In this document: positions 30,075 to 39,566 of the stretch, piece after piece
Layout of the letters: every line of letters starts with the position of its first letter
Position numbering within the stretch: position 1 is the stretch's first letter
Source: Tenacibaculum adriaticum
Lineage (GTDB): Bacteria > Bacteroidota > Bacteroidia > Flavobacteriales > Flavobacteriaceae
NCBI RefSeq assembly: GCF_008124875.1
Contig: NZ_VNIA01000001.1
Span: forward strand, 760,721 to 824,720
DNA: 64,000 nt
Reading direction: 5' to 3'
Notes under the pieces: model-generated
What the model saw: the letters and a program-made list of their open reading frames with translations, nothing else
Databases searched by the model: none
What the model was told of the DNA's origin: nothing
Made by a program: the position numbers and the translations under genes

Positions 30075-31043
30075 ATGGCAAAAGTAAAATATTATTATGA
30101 CCCTGACACTTTGTCTTACAGGAAGATAAAGGTAAGGAAACGAGATAAATTTAAAAATACCATTATTGGTCTTTTAAGTGTGTTACTAACCGCATTTTTT
30201 GGATTTATTGTTTTTAGTCAGTTTTTAACTTCCCCAAAAGAGAGAACTCAAAAAAGAGAATTAGAGAATTTAAAACTTCACTACGAATTGTTAAGCAAAA
30301 GACTACAGGAAAGTTCAGAAATACTTGCTGATTTACAAGAGCGGGATAATTATATTTACAGAACTTATTTTGAAGCAAATCCAATACCAGAAGAGCAGCG
30401 GAAAGCTGGTTTTGGAGGTGTAAATAGGTATAAAAACTTAGAAGGTTTTGATAATAGCGGAATGATAAAAAATGTAACTAAAAATTTAGATATTTTATCG
30501 AAACAAATGGTAGTGCAATCTAAATCTTTAGATGAAATTGTAGAGTTAGCAAAAGAAAAAGAAAAAATGTTGGCTTCGATACCTGCGATTCAACCCGTAA
30601 AGAATGAGGATTTGAAAAGAATGGCTTCGGGGTTTGGCATGCGTTTACACCCTATTTTAAAATCGTGGAGAATGCATAATGGGATGGATTTTACTTCACC
30701 AACAGGAACGCCTATTTTTGCTTCTGGAAATGGCGAGGTTACGATTGCTACTAGAAGTTCAACCTTCGGAAATGTTGTATATATAGATCACGGTTATGGT
30801 TATGAAACCATTTATGCACACATGAGTAAGATCGTTGCTAAAAAAAGACAGAAAGTAAAGCGAGGGGATTTAATTGGTTATGTTGGAAACACAGGTCGCT
30901 CGGCAGCACCTCATTTACACTACGAAGTACATAAGAACAAAAGACCGTTAAATCCTATTTATTATTATTATGGAGATTTAACTCCAGAAGAATTTTTAGC
31001 GATGCAAAAAGCCTCGCAGCAGCTAGGACAATCTTATGATTAA
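30075..31043 (+). CDS. M23-family (LytM) peptidase, membrane-anchored
   Basis: 322 residues. A short cytoplasmic basic tail, one transmembrane segment (IIGLLSVLLTAFFGFIVFSQF, about 30-50), a coiled coil and a C-terminal M23 domain. The zinc ligands are present: His in MRLHPILKSWRMHNGMDF (with the following Asp) and HLHYEVHKN near residue 290. It probably cuts peptidoglycan cross-links during cell growth or division. It is followed 6 bases on by a MerR-type gene, an arrangement conserved in many flavobacteria. Confidence 0.88.
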   Translation: MAKVKYYYDPDTLSYRKIKVRKRDKFKNTIIGLLSVLLTAFFGFIVFSQFLTSPKERTQKRELENLKLHYELLSKRLQESSEILADLQERDNYIYRTYFEANPIPEEQRKAGFGGVNRYKNLEGFDNSGMIKNVTKNLDILSKQMVVQSKSLDEIVELAKEKEKMLASIPAIQPVKNEDLKRMASGFGMRLHPILKSWRMHNGMDFTSPTGTPIFASGNGEVTIATRSSTFGNVVYIDHGYGYETIYAHMSKIVAKKRQKVKRGDLIGYVGNTGRSAAPHLHYEVHKNKRPLNPIYYYYGDLTPEEFLAMQKASQQLGQSYD

Positions 31044-31049
31044 TTTATA

Positions 31050-31379
31050 ATGCACGTAGATTTACCCGAAAAAAGATATTACAAGATAGGAGAAGTAGCT
31101 AACGCTTTTGGTGTAAATACTTCTCTTATTCGTTTTTGGGAAGGTGAATTTGATGTAATTAAACCTAAAAAGAATGCAAAAGGAAATCGATTATTTACAA
31201 TCGAGGATATTGAAAACTTCAAAATTATTTATAATTTAGTTAAAGAAAGAGGATTTACTTTAGAAGGAGCTAAACAGAAACTAAAGAGAAATCCAGATGA
31301 GGTAGTAGAAAATCACGAAATTATTAGTAGATTAGAAGCCATAAAAGCTGAATTAACTAAGATAAAAAATCAATTATAA
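31050..31379 (+). CDS. MerR-family transcriptional regulator
   Basis: 109 residues, short for the family. The N-terminal winged HTH is clear (YYKIGEVANAFGVNTSLIRF then WEGEFDVIKPKK, RLFTIEDIENFKIIYNLVKE). The C-terminal part is a short coiled coil with no Cys or ligand domain, so no metal or drug can be predicted. It sits between the M23 peptidase and lemA genes and is likely part of one transcript with them. Confidence 0.85.
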   Translation: MHVDLPEKRYYKIGEVANAFGVNTSLIRFWEGEFDVIKPKKNAKGNRLFTIEDIENFKIIYNLVKERGFTLEGAKQKLKRNPDEVVENHEIISRLEAIKAELTKIKNQL

Positions 31380-31396
31380 ATCAAAAAATAAAAATT

Positions 31397-31993
31397 ATGA
31401 AAAAATGGTTAGTACCTATAATTATTCTTGCAGTATTTGCATTCGCTTTATATAATTGGGCAGTAGGATTTAATAATACAGCTGTAGAATACCAAGAAAA
31501 TGCAAAAACATCATGGTCTAATGTAGAAAGTTCTTATCAAAGAAGAAATGACTTAATTGGGAATTTGGTAAAAACGGTACAAGGAGCTGCAGATTTTGAA
31601 AAAAGTACATTAACAGCAGTAATTGAAGCTAGAGCCAAAGCAACTCAAACTACAATAAACGCTGGTGATTTAACGCCAGAAAACATGGCTAAATTTCAAG
31701 AAGCACAAACTGGTTTAAGCGGTGCTTTATCTAGGTTATTAGTGTCTGTAGAAAGATACCCAGATATTAAGGCTAACAAAAACTTTTTAGAATTACAAAG
31801 CCAGTTAGAAGGAACTGAAAACAGAATTAACGTAGCACGTGATCGTTTTAATGAAAATGTAAATATTTATAACAAGCACATTAAAAAATTCCCAGGGTCT
31901 ATATTAGCAGGGTTTTTCAATTTTGATGAAATGGCTCGTTACAAAGCAGATTCAGGTTCAGAAAATGCACCAGATGTAGATTTTAAATTTTAA
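31397..31993 (+). CDS. lemA: LemA-family protein
   Basis: 198 residues with one N-terminal transmembrane helix (WLVPIIILAVFAFALYNWAVG) and a helical domain with VESSYQRRNDLIGNLVKTVQG and the YNKHIKKFPGSILAGFF signature of LemA. The role is not known; LemA genes usually sit next to TPM-domain genes, as here (gap of 3 bases to the next). Confidence 0.92.
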   Translation: MKKWLVPIIILAVFAFALYNWAVGFNNTAVEYQENAKTSWSNVESSYQRRNDLIGNLVKTVQGAADFEKSTLTAVIEARAKATQTTINAGDLTPENMAKFQEAQTGLSGALSRLLVSVERYPDIKANKNFLELQSQLEGTENRINVARDRFNENVNIYNKHIKKFPGSILAGFFNFDEMARYKADSGSENAPDVDFKF

Positions 31994-31996
31994 TAG

Positions 31997-32434
31997 ATGT
32001 CTAACGTAGAAGATTTTCTTTCTATAGAAGAGGAACAGGAAATCGTTCTGGCAATAAGACAAGCAGAGCGAAATACTTCTGGTGAAATACGAGTTCATAT
32101 AGAGAAATCATCCCAGATTTCTCATTATAATCGTGCATTAGAAGTGTTTCGTATGCTTAAAATGTTCAATACCAAACAGCAAAATGCTGTGTTAATTTAT
32201 GTGGCTGTAGAAGATCATAAATTTGTAATTTATGGAGATAAAGGGATTGATGCGGTTGTGCCTAAAGACTTTTGGGATTCAACTAAAGATATAATGCAAA
32301 AACAGTTCAAAAAAGGAAATTTTAAACAAGGAATTATTGAGGGTGTTTTGAAAACAGGAGAAGAGTTAAAAGTACACTTCCCTTGGAATCAAGACGATTC
32401 AAATGAACTATCTAATGAAGTTTCTAAAGGCTAA
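31997..32434 (+). CDS. TPM domain protein (cytoplasmic-type)
   Basis: 145 residues with a TPM fold (IVLAIRQAERNTSGEIRVHI, NAVLIYVAVEDHKFVIYGDKG). No signal peptide or helix. It is the middle gene of lemA-TPM-TPM; its stop touches the next ATG. TPM proteins have been linked to envelope stress and to photosystem repair in plants, but no biochemical role is firm. Confidence 0.85.
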   Translation: MSNVEDFLSIEEEQEIVLAIRQAERNTSGEIRVHIEKSSQISHYNRALEVFRMLKMFNTKQQNAVLIYVAVEDHKFVIYGDKGIDAVVPKDFWDSTKDIMQKQFKKGNFKQGIIEGVLKTGEELKVHFPWNQDDSNELSNEVSKG

Positions 32435-33250
32435 ATGAAGAAATTTCAACAACATATAACTTTACTTTTTTTCTTCGGATTATTATTTGCGCAAAATTCA
32501 TTTGCACAGTTTGATATACCCAAAAAGCCAGATTTTCAAACCAGTGTTTATGATTATATTGGGTTACTTTCTGCAAGTGAAAAATCTGCCTTAGAAAATA
32601 AACTTATTAAGTATTCTGATACTACTTCAACTCAAATTGTAGTAGCCATAATAGCTACAACAAACGGAGAAGAGATTGGTTATTTAGCAACCAATTGGGC
32701 TCATGAATGGGGAATAGGAGGAAGCAAAGAAAAGGACAACGGTGTATTTATGTTATTAGCTAAAGACGATAGAAAAATCACCATAAGAACTGGGTATGGA
32801 GTTGAACATTTATTAACCGATTATACTTCTCGACAAATTATAGAATACGATATTCTTCCACATTTTAAAAATGGAAATTACTATGCTGGCTTGGACAGTG
32901 GGGCTAATGCCGTTTTTAAAGTAATGAAAGGTGAATATCAAGGAACTCGTAAAAAAAGTAAGGATGGATTTGATCCTGGTTTTATTATCTTCATTGTCAT
33001 CATCATTATTTTCTTTATACTTATTTCTCGTGGCAATCGAGGTAATCGAGGAGGTGGTTATCGTAATTATAGAGACGATAACACAAGTAGAAGTATTTTA
33101 GAGACTATTATTTTAAGCAATGCAGGTCGTGGAGGCTTTGGCGGTGGTTTCGGAGGAGGTTCTGGAGGTTTCGGAGGAGGAAGCGGCGGCTTTGGTGGTG
33201 GTTTCGGCGGTGGAGGCTTCGGAGGTGGTGGGGCTACTGGTGGTTGGTAA
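32435..33250 (+). CDS. TPM domain protein with Gly-rich C-terminal tail (YgcG-like)
   Basis: 271 residues. Signal peptide (ITLLFFFGLLFAQNSFAQ), TPM domain at about 30-160 (VYDYIGLLSASEKSALENKL, DRKITIRTGYGVEHLLTD), one transmembrane helix (FIIFIVIIIIFFILISR) and then a 65-residue tail of GGFGGG and GGSGG repeats ending GGATGGW. This layout is the standard YgcG-like TPM membrane protein. The start codon abuts the previous stop, so the two TPM genes are coupled. Confidence 0.88.
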   Translation: MKKFQQHITLLFFFGLLFAQNSFAQFDIPKKPDFQTSVYDYIGLLSASEKSALENKLIKYSDTTSTQIVVAIIATTNGEEIGYLATNWAHEWGIGGSKEKDNGVFMLLAKDDRKITIRTGYGVEHLLTDYTSRQIIEYDILPHFKNGNYYAGLDSGANAVFKVMKGEYQGTRKKSKDGFDPGFIIFIVIIIIFFILISRGNRGNRGGGYRNYRDDNTSRSILETIILSNAGRGGFGGGFGGGSGGFGGGSGGFGGGFGGGGFGGGGATGGW

Positions 33251-33349
33251 AAATGACACCTTTGTAAAAATATTTCTGGCATTTTTTTTTATGAAAAAAC
33301 ACATGGTAAAGGTAGTTTTTTTGTATGTGTTTGAGTTCTAAGAATATTA

Positions 33350-34453
33350 TTATCTTTTTTTAACATTTCTACCTCTCCAGATTAAAAACCCACTTATTGG
33401 TAGTCCAGCAATAAAAAGACTAGCTAAAAAAGCAAATATTTTGCCAGTTAAACCAAAATACTGTCCTGTATGTAAACCATAATTCATTTCCTGTAATTTT
33501 AATCCAGCGCTTTTATCTTCATAAAAATGATTTTCTAAGTGCTCTCCAGTTTTAGGATGGAAATAGAAATTTGATTGATGGTGAAATTCTAAAGAATTTG
33601 GATAGGCTCCAGTTATAATAGGTAATTTTTCTCCTTGATCCCAAACAAAAAACATTCCGCTATTTGGTAAAATAGCGTAAGTTTTTAGAAAGGCTGTGTC
33701 AATTGGATTAACTTCAATTTTTATTGAAGTTATCTCTATAGTTGGAGGGGTGTTTTCTTCAGGGTATTGGTTACCAAAATTACCAATAATATATAAACTA
33801 TCATGCATCCATTCATAAGAAAAACTAAGTCCAGTAACGGTAATGACAAAAGCAAGCAATAAACTATAAAGGCCTGTAACTCTGTGCCAATCATAATTTA
33901 ATCTTCGCCATCTGGCATTCCACTTAATTTTAAAATTCATCGAACTATTTTTCCATTTTTTCGGCCACCAAAGTACGATGCCGGTTAAAAGCATTATGAT
34001 GAAAATTAACGTTGAAATACCTACGATTTGCCTTCCAATTTCTTCAGGAAGTAAAAGATACATATGAATACTTTCAACAATTAAAAAAAAGTCTTTTTCT
34101 AAATTTTGAATATGGAGTAAATCTCCAGAATAGGGGTTGAAATAAACATTATGAGGTACCTCTTTTATAATTACATAAACCTGTGCTGGACGTTCATTAT
34201 TCTGATATACTACCATATTAGCATTGGTATCAGGAAAACGTTCTTTAACGGTTTTAAGAAGTTTAGAAGGAAGAATAAATTCTTTATTTTGTGGAGCTAC
34301 CTTTCTCCAAGGTTGTGTTACGTCTTGAATTTCATCATGAAACACAAAGATAGTGCCTGTAATAGCAACAATAAAAACTACAAGACCAGATGTAAGTCCA
34401 AGCCATAAATGTATTTTTCCTATCCAATTTTTAAGGTTGTTTTTTCTAGCCAT
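33350..34453 (-). CDS. PepSY-associated transmembrane protein (PiuB-like)
   Basis: 367 residues with about four transmembrane helices: GLVVFIVAITGTIFVFHDEI at 20-40, STLIFIIMLLTGIVLWWPK at 150, a third at 195-215 and a last at 340-360. Periplasmic PepSY-like regions lie between. The HVTG-type motif here is DWHRVTGLYSLLLAFVITVTG, and conserved His residues could bind heme. Proteins of this group are iron-regulated and thought to reduce ferric siderophores at the inner membrane. No siderophore receptor is adjacent. Confidence 0.82.
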   Translation of the reverse strand: MARKNNLKNWIGKIHLWLGLTSGLVVFIVAITGTIFVFHDEIQDVTQPWRKVAPQNKEFILPSKLLKTVKERFPDTNANMVVYQNNERPAQVYVIIKEVPHNVYFNPYSGDLLHIQNLEKDFFLIVESIHMYLLLPEEIGRQIVGISTLIFIIMLLTGIVLWWPKKWKNSSMNFKIKWNARWRRLNYDWHRVTGLYSLLLAFVITVTGLSFSYEWMHDSLYIIGNFGNQYPEENTPPTIEITSIKIEVNPIDTAFLKTYAILPNSGMFFVWDQGEKLPIITGAYPNSLEFHHQSNFYFHPKTGEHLENHFYEDKSAGLKLQEMNYGLHTGQYFGLTGKIFAFLASLFIAGLPISGFLIWRGRNVKKR

Positions 34454-34478
34454 ATAATAAGATATATAGTTTTGTTGT

Positions 34479-34847
34479 TTAGATGTGTTTAAGTACTAAC
34501 AAAACCCAACCAGATAATAAAAATAAACCACCAATAGGAGTTATTGGTCCTAAAAAACGAAGTTTCTTTCCTTGTGCATCAGAAAGCACTAAACCGTAAA
34601 TACTAAAAGAAAATAAAATTACACCAAGGGTAAAACACCAGTATATAGTGTTATTTAGGTCTTTAAAATTAAAGCCTAGAATTAGTAAAACAATAGCGTG
34701 ATACATTTGATATTTCACTCCTGTTTCAAAACTTTTTAATTGTTCTTCAGACAGGTTTTTTTTTAATGTATGCGCGCCAAATGCACCAAAAATTACAGAT
34801 AACATCCCGAAGATAGAAGCTGTAATAATAATTGTTTCTTGTGTCAT
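34479..34847 (-). CDS. DUF423 membrane protein
   Basis: 122 residues with four helices and the DUF423 signature AFGAHTLKKNL with GVKYQMYHAIVLL. Function unknown. Found in most flavobacteria as a small single gene, here between the PepSY protein and the nucleotidyltransferase. Confidence 0.9.
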   Translation of the reverse strand: MTQETIIITASIFGMLSVIFGAFGAHTLKKNLSEEQLKSFETGVKYQMYHAIVLLILGFNFKDLNNTIYWCFTLGVILFSFSIYGLVLSDAQGKKLRFLGPITPIGGLFLLSGWVLLVLKHI

Positions 34848-34874
34848 TATTTATTGTTTAGACAGCAAAAATAC

Positions 34875-35462
34875 TTACTTTTTAATGGAAGAGATAAAAT
34901 CTTGATATTCTTTTATAGTATCTATGTCTATAAATTCTTCTGATTGTAATATAAGGCTATTTACTTTAAAAGAATTTAATAAGTTTCGAGCGCCTTTATC
35001 ACCACTAAGTTGTTTTAAATCTTCAAAATAGGTTTTTGGAAAAATTGCTGGAACTCCCAGTTTTCCATCGTAATTTGAAGCAGATATTTGTTTAGGATTC
35101 TTAAGAAATAATTGTATTAATGAATTTAAATATTCCGAACCTACGTTAGGTTGGTCTCCTAACATAATTAAAACAGCATCAAAATTCATAGGTATGAGGT
35201 GCTCAATTCCTGAAATGATGCTCGAGCTTATTCCGTTTTTATAATTAATGTTTAAAACTGTTTCGATATTATAATTTTTAATTGAAGATTTAATTTTTTC
35301 AGCATTTGCTCCTAATACACATAACACTTTTGAAGCATTAGAGTTTAGAGCAGTGTTAATAGTAATCCCTAAAAGAGTTGAATTGCCAATGGGTAAAAGT
35401 TGTTTAGGCGTTCCCATTCTTGAAGAGCTACCCGCGGCTAGAATTAGAATAGCAATATTCAT
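34875..35462 (-). CDS. MobA-like nucleotidyltransferase (molybdenum cofactor cytidylyl/guanylyltransferase type)
   Basis: With the Met at 35462 the protein is 195 residues. The nucleotide-binding signature is ILILAAGSSSRMGTPKQLLPIG, followed by VLIMLGDQPNV (metal-binding DxD position is GDQPN) and GVPAIFPKTYFEDL. This is the MocA group that makes molybdopterin cytosine dinucleotide. Next to it upstream is an XdhC gene, whose product loads such cofactors into xanthine dehydrogenase-type enzymes; the enzyme itself is not in the window. The ATG lies 4 bases after the XdhC stop. Confidence 0.85.
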   Translation of the reverse strand: MNIAILILAAGSSSRMGTPKQLLPIGNSTLLGITINTALNSNASKVLCVLGANAEKIKSSIKNYNIETVLNINYKNGISSSIISGIEHLIPMNFDAVLIMLGDQPNVGSEYLNSLIQLFLKNPKQISASNYDGKLGVPAIFPKTYFEDLKQLSGDKGARNLLNSFKVNSLILQSEEFIDIDTIKEYQDFISSIKK

Positions 35463-35466
35463 ATTC

Positions 35467-36486
35467 TTAAGCATTAATTTTTCCGACACTATTTTTTAAA
35501 GATATAGGTTCTTTTTTTCTAGTAACCGCTAAAATTTCAGATAAAATAGATAGAGCAATTTCTTCTGGGGTTTCTGCGCCAAGGTGTAAACCCGCTGGCA
35601 TGTGTAAATCGTCTAAAAATTCTTCAGAAACGTTGGGAGCAAGCTCGAAAATTTCGGAAAACATTCTATCTCTACGATTAGGAGCCCCTAAAACACCAAT
35701 ATAACCAAGGGCTATATTTTGTAGTCTTAACACGTACTTTAAATCTAAAACGTAGCTATGATTCATAACAACAAGAGCTGTATGCTGGTTTAAAGTAGAA
35801 GTATTAAAAGTTTCTGGATTGTTTGGGGTCATAGATTTAGCTCCAGGAAAATCTGTTAATTGTTTTGGGTCTTTTAAAGAACAAATAACATCAATTTCCC
35901 AACCTAATAAAGAAGCCATAGTACATAATTTTACAGCATCGTGTTCAGCACCTATAATTATCAGTTTAAAGGGAGGTTGTAATTGTTGAGAAAAAATATG
36001 TAAATTTTGAAAATCTTGGGGGTTAAAGTTATTAGAAAAAGTAAAACTAGAATTATCTTCAAACCTAATAACAGATCCAAACTTACCATATACTTCATCA
36101 TTTTGTTCGTAAAAAGATTGGATTTCAAACGAATTTCGAACTTCTAATTGAGAAGTAAAAGCATTTAAAAAATCATTAGAAACTGTAAAAGATTCTAATA
36201 ATATGTACAAAATACCTTCACATCCTAATCTGTATCTACCGTCATAGGTAATTACTTTCGCTTTTTCATCATTAAATATTGACTGAGCTCTACGACAAAC
36301 TTCTTTTTCTACACAGCCACCACTAATTGCCCCAGTCATTTTTCCGTTCTCTGCAATAAGCATTCTAACTCCTGGTTTTCGGTATGAAGAACCGTCTAAA
36401 AAAACAACGGTGGCAAGTACATTTTTCAACCCTTTTTCTTGGTTAATTTTTGCTTGCTGAACAATGTGTTTAAATTCGTGTGTCAT
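35467..36486 (-). CDS. XdhC/CoxI-family molybdoenzyme maturation protein
   Basis: 339 residues with the two XdhC parts: an N-terminal XdhC_CoxI domain (VLATVVFLDGSSYRKPGVRM, GAISGGCVEKEV) and a C-terminal Rossmann domain (KLIIIGAEHDAVKLCTMASL; GYIGVLGAPNRRDR; LHLGAETPEEIALSILSEI). XdhC binds the molybdenum cofactor, helps its sulfuration and delivers it to the target enzyme. It is co-transcribed with the MobA-like gene. Confidence 0.9.
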   Translation of the reverse strand: MTHEFKHIVQQAKINQEKGLKNVLATVVFLDGSSYRKPGVRMLIAENGKMTGAISGGCVEKEVCRRAQSIFNDEKAKVITYDGRYRLGCEGILYILLESFTVSNDFLNAFTSQLEVRNSFEIQSFYEQNDEVYGKFGSVIRFEDNSSFTFSNNFNPQDFQNLHIFSQQLQPPFKLIIIGAEHDAVKLCTMASLLGWEIDVICSLKDPKQLTDFPGAKSMTPNNPETFNTSTLNQHTALVVMNHSYVLDLKYVLRLQNIALGYIGVLGAPNRRDRMFSEIFELAPNVSEEFLDDLHMPAGLHLGAETPEEIALSILSEILAVTRKKEPISLKNSVGKINA

Positions 36487-36518
36487 TTTCAGAAAATACT
36501 AATATACAATAAATTCGA

Positions 36519-38081
36519 TTATGAACTACACGATAACATTGAGCAGCCAATTTTGTTACGTGCCCATTCTGGTCGTTTCGCAAACCATTTTTCATAGTTT
36601 GGCTGTTCCTTATATGGTTTTTTAAGTAATTGATATAATTCATCAATTAACTCATAATCTCCTTTATCAGCATCGTCTATAGCAAGTTGCGCCATGTAAT
36701 TTCGCAATACATACTTCGGATTTATGAGATTCATGTTTTTCTTTCTTTCTTCATCGGAAAGCGCTTCTGTTTTTAAGACTTTTAAATAATTTGAAAACCA
36801 ATTCCCCCATTCATTCTTAATTTCTCCTTTTATTTCTTCGGGATTGTAAAAAGCAAATTCAATTTTATTAATAGCATTTTCGGGAGTGTCGTTTTTATTA
36901 ATATTACCTAAATTTCTGAAGAAAATAGTGTAATCTGTTTCGCTGAGTTGTAAAACTTTTTCAAGTTGAGATATAATTTCTGATGAATCTTCTGAGGATA
37001 ATAAACCTAATTTAGCTTGCATCATGTTCTCATACTCTATTAGATATAATTTTTCGTATTCTTCGAGAATTTTTTGAAGAGGTGTAGCATCTTCTACCAA
37101 TGGGTACAATGCATTGGCTAGTTTGTATAAATTCCACATACCAATATATGGTTGATTTCCATACCGATATCTGCGATGTTGTGCATCGGTTGTATTAGGT
37201 GTCCATTGATAATCAAAACCTTCTAACCAACCATAAGGGCCATAATCGATAGTAAGTCCGAGAATAGACATGTTATCTGTGTTCATCACTCCGTGTACAA
37301 ACCCAACACGTTGCCAATGCACAATCATGTCGATAGTTCGGTTACGAACTTCAGTTAAAAAATCCAGATATTTTTGTTTTCCTTCGGAAGTAATTTCAGG
37401 ATAAAAATAATTGATTGTATAATCTGCAAGTAATTGTAATGTTTGATGATTTTCTCTTGAAGCTAGAATCTCAAAATTCCCAAACCTAATGAAGCTTTGG
37501 GCTGCTCTACAAACAACAGCACCTTTTTCATAAGCTGGATTTCCATTATACATTACATCTCTCATAACCTTATCTCCTGATAAGCTGAACGATAAAGAAC
37601 GAGTGGTAGGAACTCCTAAATGAAACATAGCTTCGCTACACAAATGCTCTCTAACAGAAGAGCGTAATACAGCTAAACCATCCGCAGAACGAGAATAAGG
37701 AGTTTCACCAGCACCTTTTAGTTGCAACGCCCAACGTTGATTGTTGTGTAAAACCTCAAATAAATTGATAGCGCGACCGTCACCTAATTGTCCTGCCCAA
37801 TTTCCGAATTGATGTCCACCATAACACATGGCATACGGATGTGTATTTTCATATACTTGATTACCTGAAAAAAACTTTAGAAAATCTTCTGAAGTAGCAT
37901 CTTCTTTAGTTAACCCAATCTCTTGTAACATTTCATCCGAAATATGGATAAGTTTTGGATTAGATGTCTTTTTTGGTTCAACATATGAAAAACATGCATC
38001 AACTACCTGTCGACGATGGTTCTCTAAAACTTTATCACCTGGTAATTCTTTACGAAAAGTATCATCAATTTGTAACTTCAT
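36519..38081 (-). CDS. selO: SelO-family protein adenylyltransferase
   Basis: 520 residues of the YdiU/SelO pseudokinase family, which transfers AMP from ATP to Ser/Thr/Tyr of proteins and responds to oxidative stress. Conserved blocks: YGGHQFGNWAGQLGDGRAI, LQLKGAGETPYSRSADGLAV, GVMNTDNMSILGLTIDYGPY. The C-terminus is SCSS, with Cys518 in the position that holds selenocysteine in eukaryotic SelO, as usual in bacteria. Single gene. Confidence 0.93.
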   Translation of the reverse strand: MKLQIDDTFRKELPGDKVLENHRRQVVDACFSYVEPKKTSNPKLIHISDEMLQEIGLTKEDATSEDFLKFFSGNQVYENTHPYAMCYGGHQFGNWAGQLGDGRAINLFEVLHNNQRWALQLKGAGETPYSRSADGLAVLRSSVREHLCSEAMFHLGVPTTRSLSFSLSGDKVMRDVMYNGNPAYEKGAVVCRAAQSFIRFGNFEILASRENHQTLQLLADYTINYFYPEITSEGKQKYLDFLTEVRNRTIDMIVHWQRVGFVHGVMNTDNMSILGLTIDYGPYGWLEGFDYQWTPNTTDAQHRRYRYGNQPYIGMWNLYKLANALYPLVEDATPLQKILEEYEKLYLIEYENMMQAKLGLLSSEDSSEIISQLEKVLQLSETDYTIFFRNLGNINKNDTPENAINKIEFAFYNPEEIKGEIKNEWGNWFSNYLKVLKTEALSDEERKKNMNLINPKYVLRNYMAQLAIDDADKGDYELIDELYQLLKKPYKEQPNYEKWFAKRPEWARNKIGCSMLSCSS

Positions 38082-38149
38082 GAGTTGATTTTTTTTTAGT
38101 AAATATGTTCTATATTTTACAGCTTTAGGTATAATTGCAAAGAGTTCTT

Positions 38150-39346
38150 TTATAATTTTATATATATCTTTTTTTTGTATAATATGTGGCCAACACCCCA
38201 GTTTATTAGTACAAAGAGTAATGCAAAAACTAAGGAAGCTAAATAATTATTACTAAATATAGAATTTATATAGTTGCTATATAAAAATGATTTTATAGAA
38301 TTCCAATTACCATTATGAGTTAAACCAATATTACCAATAAGTATAGATAACAAGAATGATATAACATATATAAACAGTGGATTTACTCCAAATGATTCAA
38401 AAAAGGCACTCCACTTTTTTTTCTCTTTAACATCAATTATCCATATCAGCAACGCCAGACTAAGAGCTCCTAGACCACTAGTAACCAAAACAAAAGAAGA
38501 ACTCCATATTTTCTTGTTAATTGGAAATCCATAATTAATTAAAAAACCGATAAACAAAATAATAGTTCCAACAATAAATATTTTTTGTAGAGTATTGTTC
38601 ATTTCTGTTTTTTCCGAAATTATTTTTCCAATTAGAAATCCGACCAACACTTGTGAGATAGCTGGAATTGTGCTAAAAAGACCTTCAGGATCGAGAACTA
38701 GTTGTGTTCCATTAGAAAAATGGTCAGTATACATGTGATTTGCTCCCAGAACAGCTCTGTCAATAATAGCAACAATACTATTTTCGGTTGGCAGATAACT
38801 TTCTGTTGCTCCTATAATTACCCAATACAAAATTAAAATACTGCCTATTAACCACGGAATGTATTTATGTTTTATTAGAAGAATAATTATGGATCCAAAA
38901 AATGAAATGAGCGCAAGTCGTTGCAAAACTCCAAGAATGCGCAAATTATCATAGCTTAAAGCCGCTTGGCTAATTTTTTGAAAAAAACCAAAGCTAGATT
39001 CTTCATTCGTTAGTGAATTAAATTTACTCAAAAAAAGACTAAACCAGTTCAATAAAAGTCCTATAATAAATATTAATAACGATCTCTTTGCTATCTTTTT
39101 AAATGTCTTTGCAGAAAACTTAAAATCAAATTTTCTAAAAGATAGGTACATAGACACTCCCATAATCAAAACAAAAAAAGGGAACACCAAATCTGTAGGG
39201 CTTAACCCATTCCACTCTGCATGACTTAAAGGAGTATATTTATAACTCCAATCTCCTGGATTGTTTACTAATATCATTGCAGAAATTGTAATTCCTCTAA
39301 ATACATCAAGAGCTAACAGTCTTTTTTCTGATTTTACTTTATTCAT
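38150..39346 (-). CDS. Heparan-alpha-glucosaminide N-acetyltransferase-like membrane protein (DUF1624/DUF5009)
   Basis: 398 residues, about ten or eleven helices. The start LLALDVFRGITISAMILVNN and the loop SHAEWNGLSPTDLVFPFFV identify the acyltransferase-like family of HGSNAT and the bacterial NagX. The conserved His in the SHAEWNG loop is the putative acetyl carrier. It probably moves an acetyl group across the inner membrane to a sugar. No glycan gene lies nearby. Codon use is as AT-rich as the surroundings. Confidence 0.8.
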   Translation of the reverse strand: MNKVKSEKRLLALDVFRGITISAMILVNNPGDWSYKYTPLSHAEWNGLSPTDLVFPFFVLIMGVSMYLSFRKFDFKFSAKTFKKIAKRSLLIFIIGLLLNWFSLFLSKFNSLTNEESSFGFFQKISQAALSYDNLRILGVLQRLALISFFGSIIILLIKHKYIPWLIGSILILYWVIIGATESYLPTENSIVAIIDRAVLGANHMYTDHFSNGTQLVLDPEGLFSTIPAISQVLVGFLIGKIISEKTEMNNTLQKIFIVGTIILFIGFLINYGFPINKKIWSSSFVLVTSGLGALSLALLIWIIDVKEKKKWSAFFESFGVNPLFIYVISFLLSILIGNIGLTHNGNWNSIKSFLYSNYINSIFSNNYLASLVFALLFVLINWGVGHILYKKKIYIKL

Positions 39347-39506
39347 TTAAACTGATTTTTATTGTGTGCATTTAAGAATGGATATGTAAAAACAAGATAA
39401 TAAAATTATATAAAATAAGAGGAAGCCGTTTTCTTAAACTGTAATTTGTTTTCTTATTTGAATTCAATTTTGACATGATTTTTGTTCTTTTTTGATGCTT
39501 TCCAAA

Positions 39507-39546
39507 AAAAAAATATCCTGTGAGTAATTACTCACAGGATATTTTT
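39507..39546 (-). terminator. Terminator after der
   Basis: A perfect 20-base inverted repeat around TATCCTGTGAGTAATTACTC, ending in A and T runs on both sides. It directly follows der on the minus strand and could also act from the other direction. Confidence 0.92.
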
Positions 39547-39566
39547 TGTTAAATCACTATTGTATT

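Noticed and set aside
33067..33304. Proline- and Ser/Thr-rich minus-strand frames opposite the TPM gene.
   Set aside because: They are the antisense of the GGFGGG-coding tail and carry no independent signal.
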